Shown here: one piece after another, positions 58,171-64,000 of the stretch
Layout: each line of letters begins with the position of its first letter
How positions within the stretch are numbered: the first letter of the stretch is position 1
DNA from: Ophioderma brevispina
Lineage: Eukaryota > Echinodermata > Ophiuroidea > Amphilepidida > Ophiodermatidae
DNA: 64,000 bases
Direction: 5' to 3'
Assembly (NCBI GenBank): GCA_023653785.1
Contig: JAMKCH010019751.1
Coordinates: 18,067 to 82,066, forward strand
Translations under genes and position numbers: made by a program
The notes under the pieces: model-generated
Told to the model about the DNA's origin: nothing
Databases searched by the model: none
What the model saw: the letters and a program-made list of their open reading frames with translations, nothing else

Positions 58171-60192
58171 TTGAGTTCTTTTTGTATTATAGGTAGGATT
58201 TTATTCGTTCGTTCATTAAAAGTTTTTGGGGGATGTGTGTCGACGATTCCATCGTTCTGCAGAGGTTGTATGCTTTACCCAATCACTACAATAGAAAGTT
58301 GATGTCACATACCGATTCAGATTAAAAGCCATAATTAAAGAAGTCCATTTTCTTCACGAGGGAACATATTACAAGGCAACTGCATTGAGTAAATTCCAAA
58401 CAGACTTGAACAAACTCTGAAGCATTCAAAACATTCTGAACCATTCAAATTAAGAAAACTTGATGCGAAATAAGAATTATTACTCACCAAAGTTTTTTAC
58501 GTCATAAGGAAATATTAGGAAAATCATAAAGTTTACATTTTCTACGTCTTTGTGTCAGGAAATACTATTTGACAGATTGGTCCAATGATTAGGTTACCTT
58601 AAGAGTTTGGGTCATAATAACAAACTACCAATATTTATGTGGCTAAATCATACATCTTCACCCAGCCTCGATGTTAATGACATTTTATCCATTCTTTGAC
58701 TCAAACAAAGGAATCGATAGTGTGTCTTCAAACTTAACGGACAAGTCTACATTGAATCTTGTATAAGCCTTTACATACCTTCGATACAAAAAAAAAGTTC
58801 ATGTTATAAATAGGGGTCAAGCATTTTTATCTGTTGACAAAGTTGAGCAGTTTAGCTGTTTAATACGGCTTTTAGTTTTTAATCAAACAAATCTCTCACC
58901 AAATGCATTCATACCACGACCAATATGCGTTTATGACAGGAATAAAAAAATCAATTTAATCACGTTACATCAAAGGCCTATGTAACAGTGCTTACGTGGA
59001 GAGTCCTATATCAAGCAAACACGGAGCCAACACATTTTCTCATGCAAATTGACATTTGAAAATTGCAAGTTGTCCCCTATACTACTGAATAAAAAAAATG
59101 TGCAAAGGATTGCAATCAAATCAATCCAATCAAACAGGAGTGCAATGTTTTGGGGTGTATAATTAATTATAATAGCCTGTTTTGATATAGAGTGATCGGT
59201 GAGCATGGCTACAGGCGCATAGCTCTGTAGCCACTGGCGCGTTGTCAAGGGTATTATGTTTGATAGAGATTACTTTTGCAGGGGAAGTTTCTGGAGTTGA
59301 GTTATGCACAGGTATTTAACCGAAGATGATGATGTGAACTTTCATATTTTTTTTACTTTTTTTATTTTTTGATATTACTAAGATCTTTTGGAACAAAGGT
59401 TTAAGAGATGATTTTTTAATGTCACTGGGACCGAGATGCATGTAAAATGCAGGTAGCAGTTTCACAAATTACCGTTTGGAAAATCCCCAATGCCCAAATC
59501 GAGCAGATCGTGTCCCTCTTTTTTTTTTACCCCCCTCCCTTGTACAGAACCACATGTATAGTCTCACATCTTTGACATTACGCCTGTCATGTGAAAACAA
59601 GAGATACAGAGCTTGTGCTTTGCAGTATTGTAGTTATAAACGGTAACGAGATGGAATAGTTTGGTGTGTTGTCACGTGTCAGGTACCAGGTCAGCCTGGT
59701 CAGGTATCAACAAAAGGGGTATCAGTTTCCTCTTCGGGGCGACCGATATATATAAAATCCGGGGGGGGGGGACACACCCAAACCTATGTAAATCCCGGTT
59801 AAAGTCAAGGTCTGTACATGACCCTCTTCCCAAAGTGCGTGCTATTATTTTTTCCACAGACCACCGTGTATTATGTATAAACAGTACAATATTTACTTTT
59901 CACTACTGATTCAAAAAAAACCGACGTACGATGGCGATAATCGGTTGGTTTTTTCCAATGTAGGATACGTACGTCATTTTTACATGAAGGTCCCACCGAA
60001 AAGCAAAATAAAAACCAATCAACTGCCGTTGACGTCATCAAATCTTTATTTTTCCAAATTGAGCTGTTATTCCCATAATAAAATTTCCTTTTTAAGATTC
60101 AAAATCTGTATATTGTTCTTTTAATAATTAATATTTCAAGTCCCCGCTCCGCATATTGAATGTGAAAAAGATGGGTCCCTAAGTCTAAAAAC
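58171..60192. other. No gene seen; poly-G tract
   Basis: AT-rich. An 11-G run lies at 59761-59771 and T/C runs near 59519. TTTTTACTTTTTTTATTTTT at 59345 resembles 55440. No recognisable gene. Confidence 0.4.
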
Positions 60193-60614
60193 CAGTGGAG
60201 GCGGCCAGGGGGGGGGAGGGGGGGGGGGGGCAATTGCCCCCATATTGTTGTCTTGCCCACCAACCCCCCCCCCCCCCAAACCAACCCAAAAAAAACAAAC
60301 CACACAACCACCCAAAAAATAACCACAACCAAAACAACAAAACAACACCCCCCCAACCACTCCCCCCCAACACCCACCCACACCCCCCCCACCCCAAACA
60401 ACCCACCCCCCGGTTCGGAAAGAAAAATGAAGGATTTTCGGCAAAATTCAGTGATTTGGGCCCAAAAATCAGCGATTTTGGGCAAAATTGAGTTGAAAAA
60501 AAATTTCCAAATTTTCATATTTGCCCCCCCCAGAATTTTCACTTTTTGCCCCCCCAAGATTTCACTTGCCCCCCGTTTGCCCCCCCCAGGAAACAGAGGT
60601 CTGGTGCGCCACTG
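60193..60614. mobile_element. C-rich hAT-like MITE with G-free tract
   Basis: Ends CAGTGGAGGCGGCCAGGGGG and, in reverse complement, CAGTGGCGCACCAG. Flanks CTAAAAAC and CTGACAAA share 5 of 8 positions, a possible decayed hAT target duplication. The interior carries repeated TTGCCCCCCC and ATCAGCGATTTTGGGCAAAA, as in the element near 17951. The overlapping frames of 98-152 codons on both strands are proline- or glycine-rich artefacts of the homopolymers. Confidence 0.5.
60256..60411 (+). repeat. 156-nt G-free A/C tract
   Basis: Contains only A and C apart from two T. The minus strand is correspondingly G/T-only, with many G runs of seven or more. Confidence 0.85.
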
Positions 60615-60819
60615 CTGACAAATGCAAAAACATAGTCAGCGGCTTAAATACCCTTACCGTGGACTTGAATGAGCAGACGGCTCCCCGTGGGTTGTTAGTT
60701 TCAGCAGCTTAACAGCCACGTGCGGCGGCTGCGGGTGTATGCGTCAAGCTTTATTTATTCACGGACACAACAACAAAGTTGGTTTTTCACTGAGGCCGTG
60801 AGGCAAATTTTTTAAGTTT
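60615..60819. other. Spacer, no gene
   Basis: Slightly GC-richer DNA between the C-rich element and the LINE 3' end. Confidence 0.4.
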
Positions 60820-61300
60820 AGATTGAAAAAAGTTTAGAGAAGATGATCTGGTAATCATAATTAATTATTCCATCAATTGCACCCACGGTAAAGAAAATAC
60901 GCCGTTTTTTATAATCAGTTCTTGGTTTAGGGAATGTGAATATTTTATTTACTTCTGCGAAAATTTATAGTAGTTATTATGAATGAAAAAGATCATTAAG
61001 ACAATGGTGCCAGTTTATTAAGAAACTTTTATATGTTAAGATTTTGCAGTTAAAATCTGCCTATTTGAAAGTGGGAAGCCAATTAAGTTCAATAATTAAA
61101 TCAGCACTGGGTGGGTGTGTCCCTGTTGCACCACAAATAATGCGAGCTGCCCTATTTGAATTGTTTGGAGACGATTTGAAATAGTGAGACCGCAATTCCC
61201 CCAAACTATGTGAAATAATCAAGATGGGTAGCACAATAGCATTGTAAACGGTTTTAAGAAGTTACATGGCAAATTGGTTACATTTCTTTACATGTATAAT

Positions 61301-62649
61301 AGGGTGGGACGAAAAATGATTTTTATCTGGGATACTTGGAAATCTGGAGAATTTTTCTTGGGTATATGCATTGAAACTGAAGTAGTAGTAGATCGAAGCA
61401 TTGTTTCGCCCAGGCAGTAGATAACCACTCGTTTCCCTATATCTCCTGTCCAAAACACTTTTTGCATGTTTTGATCACATTTTGTAATAATATATTGAAT
61501 TTACCTTGCCTTAAAAAGGTTGGATACCCTTGTAGGACCGTAAAATGGTTGAAGGAGCTTCATATGGCAACGATTAATTGCAAACGGACCCAATTTGATC
61601 CATAGCCATATAGAGAATGGCCATTTTTGTACCCCTACCCCGTAAAATAGATTCTGGGTAAAGAACCATGATTTTTCGGTATAAACTTGCTTTCAACGGA
61701 TTTTCGAAAATTTTCAATGCAAAAGAAAGATATGTAAAGATTGGAAACTGATAAGCTCCCAAAATTGACTTTGTTTCTCATATTTTTTACTCTAAGGATG
61801 AAAAGTACATGTTTCAAAGGAACTTAAAAATTCAGGTGATTTTCACTTGGAATTTGTCTAGAATCAAAATTGGGAGTACATTTGTCTTGCAAGGATCCAA
61901 ATGAAATGTTTTTCACACAGGTAAACCCTTGCCTACTATTTAAAACCATAAAAGTGGTGTCTTTTTTAATTTTATAGTGGCGATATAAATAAACGTACAA
62001 CCACTACACTTAAGGAAAAGGGATCTTAATTAACACACGCAAATTCAACTTTCCTTGCTAAGCTACCTCATGCATTGATCTGTTTAGTCAGTTTGGGCTT
62101 GTTAGCACAATGTTAAACTCTCTTGGGAAACAATATGAACCATTTGATACAGAAGAGTATTACTACGAGAGCTAACTAAATCATTGATTGCAATAGCGGT
62201 CTATATATAATAAGTATGTTTAGGGGTAGGTGGTAAATATTTGAAAGAAAGAACCTGATAGAGTCACAAAAAGGATGTTATTTTAAGGGATAATGAAAAA
62301 GAATGATATCACAATTTTACTTTTCATATATAATTAACAATAAAATAGAAAAATTAAAAAAATCATTTTGTTCATTGCAGATATTTAGGGTGTAGTTTAG
62401 AAATCTACAAAACATGGTCAAATTACATTGGGTTCAGGCAGATATTTAGGATTTGTGTAGAAAATCTACAAAACATGGTCAAATTACATTTTGTAACAGG
62501 CAGATAGGAAATGAAAGAGATTCTACTGCCTGGTTGAAACATGCTCCGATCTTACTAATACTTTATGTTTCCAATAGCATATACCCAAAGAAATTTCTCC
62601 AGGAGTTCCAAGTGGAGCCGATAAAAAAAAGCATTTTTCGTCCCACCCT
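61301..62649. mobile_element. TIR element (1.35 kb) inside the minus-strand LINE
   Basis: Both ends read inward AGGGTGGGACGAAAAATG, flanked by ATAAT on each side (61296-61300, 62650-62654). Arms of roughly 190 bases share TTGGGTATATGC, AGCATTGTTTC or AGCATGTTTC, CCAGGCAGTAGA and ATTTCCTAT-like words in mirrored order. LINE sequence continues on either side. The 5-bp ATAAT repeat may be the target duplication; superfamily not assigned. No transposase motif in its short frames. Confidence 0.65.
62378..62499 (+). repeat. Two-copy 60-bp tandem repeat
   Basis: GCAGATATTTAGG, then GTAG, AAATCTACAAAACATGGTCA and AATTACATT, occurs at 62378-62437 and 62438-62499, inside the right arm region of the TIR element. 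Confidence 0.75.
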
Positions 62650-64000
62650 ATAATGTATATCTTTCAGGGCCTTCTTACGTATATGCTCAATATTTCTCAT
62701 TCCAAGTTTAATTTTCATCTATGATGACACCAGAGATTTTACATTTGTTTACATTTTGTTAAATTAACATTATTTATATGATGCTTTTAGGTAAATTAAT
62801 TGAATTTTACCGTACTAAGTCTTTGTTTAGAACTTATGATCATAAATTCAGATTTATACATTTATAACTACGTTTAATTGATTTTTAACCAATTGTGAAG
62901 AGAATCAAGATCCTTAGTCATACATTCAATTATGGTCATCAAGAGAGTTTGATGCATAGTATAAAGCTGTATCATCAGCATACATATTGACTTACAGTGG
63001 GAAAGCATTGGGTAAATCATTAATCTAAATTAAGAAACCGAGAGGCCCATCTATTGACCCTTGTGGCATACCTCAGAAAGTATTATTATGAACATCGGAT
63101 TATATATACCATCAATACCCGTGAATTGAGTACGATTACTAAGATTTAAACCAATTAATTACATATTTTTTGTTTTTTGATTTTAATTTTCCCAGTTTTT
63201 TTGCTATCAGTCTGTGGTGTGGTACGGTGTCGAAGGCTTTCTTGTGATCTAGCATACAAAGACCGATACTTTTCCCCCTCATCATTTGCATTATACCAAT
63301 TTTAGTAACATTTTAGTGCGTTGCAGTTGAATATGATGGACGAAAGGCTGACTGATTATTACTAACTAAATTTATTATCATTAGGTATTTGTAGAATTGG
63401 TCAAATACAGCTCTTTCAATAACTTTGGAAATAAACGGAGAATTGAGATTGCCCTATAATTGCCTGTATCTGCAGGGCTCCTGTCTTAAAAGACTGGAAT
63501 TACACGGGCCCTGTTCCACTGTATGGCAAAGTGCACCAACTGGTGAAGAGATAACCAAATATGTTTACAAATATGTGTTTTATTCGGTAATTAAGATAAA
63601 TATTAACACATAATCACAGGTACATGTACAAAATTAAATGTCCTGATTAGTAACATATCAGCATAACATAATAAACAAATATCAGTTGAGGCATGGATTT
63701 CAATTTTAGCTGCTAGTTTTAGGCCCTACTTGGAACAAAATAAGAGTTTAGTGCATTGGCATTATCTTTAGGATTATTTACAGGTCAATCACTGTATTCA
63801 GGACAGAGATAATTGAATGTTTAGGTTTAGAAGGAATAACTTTCTAAGTTTGCCTCCCAGGTTTTCTTAATGTTCTTTTTTATTTTTCCAGCAATGCCTT
63901 TCTTTTTAAAAATCTTTTTTACTTTTGGATTAAAGATTACATTTTAATTTATTATAAATAATATTTAGTATAGTATTGTTTTAATAGCTGATAATTTAAG

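Larger units (their letters stand above)
60820..64000 (-). pseudogene. CR1/L2-like LINE, minus strand, runs off the window
   Basis: Reading leftward from 64000: a linker with DNPKDNANALNSYFV-type wording (about 63750), RARVIPVF, NYRAISI (63441-63465), NNQSAFRPSYSTAT, LDHKKAFDTV (63223-63245, RT motif A), VPQGSILGPL-equivalent (63048-63080), MYADDT (62967-62985, intact YADD box), GVIIDENLTWN, HIEHIRKKALKD. Then, after an inserted element, TVYNAIVLP, NRAARIICGAT (about 61132-61155) and a C-terminus with PKPRT-like wording (60915-60935). Many frameshifts break it, although the YADD residues survive. The endonuclease domain would lie outside the window. Confidence 0.7.

Noticed and set aside
60099..60618. 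Several overlapping proline- or glycine-rich frames on both strands
   Set aside because: They are translations of C/G homopolymers inside the hAT-like MITE, with open frames on both strands at once.

Overview
The window reads as non-coding, repeat-dense genomic DNA of an animal, most likely a marine invertebrate. An echinoderm- or hemichordate-like deuterostome is a guess, based on the AT-rich background, abundant foldback elements, GTGACCTTTGACC-type repeats and CR1/jockey-like LINEs. No prokaryotic operon, ribosome binding site or long intact gene is visible. Almost every open frame is short and accidental. What can be supported is a graveyard of transposons, several nested in one another, two systems of segmental or tandem duplication, and a few coding-like scraps.

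Layout. 1-10100: foldback and hAT-like MITEs, two with a second element inserted inside them (710-1110, 5314-6486), a cluster of GGAATTCC palindromes (3022-3287) and a minus-strand remnant resembling a BACK domain (6728-6908). 10100-22000: more foldbacks, paired hairpins at 13321 and 14583 flanking a pyrimidine tract, the first member of a shared long-TIR family (15126-15561), and two GACCTT-rich tandem repeats. 22004-37794: a three-copy array. Copy A (22004-25972) and copy B (26383-32976) are diverged duplicates, and C (32977-37794) is a head-to-tail tandem copy of most of B. B and C each carry a broken minus-strand reverse transcriptase segment.

37795-42300 is mostly featureless. 42340-47688: a plus-strand LINE relic split by two DNA elements (42775-43225 and 43322-44393). 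Its 3' half, with half of the second insertion, has been tandemly duplicated (44035-45868 and 45869-47688). 47690-55100: coding-like scraps, the second long-TIR element (50046-50923) with CRE-like boxes inside, and minus-strand fragments resembling BACK and Kelch domains (51180-53190). 55100-60620: a cluster of related repeats, a TA-flanked element, a jockey-like LINE C-terminus and a C-rich hAT-like element. 60820-64000: a minus-strand CR1/L2-like LINE running out of the window and split by a 1.35-kb TIR element flanked by ATAAT.

The main interest is the ordered record of nested insertion and duplication. In several places the host element's reading resumes across the insertion and target-site duplications are visible. 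Paralogous copies differ by very many one-base indels, so consensus error in the underlying assembly is a live concern for every pseudogene call. All identifications were made by eye from motifs; no database search was run.
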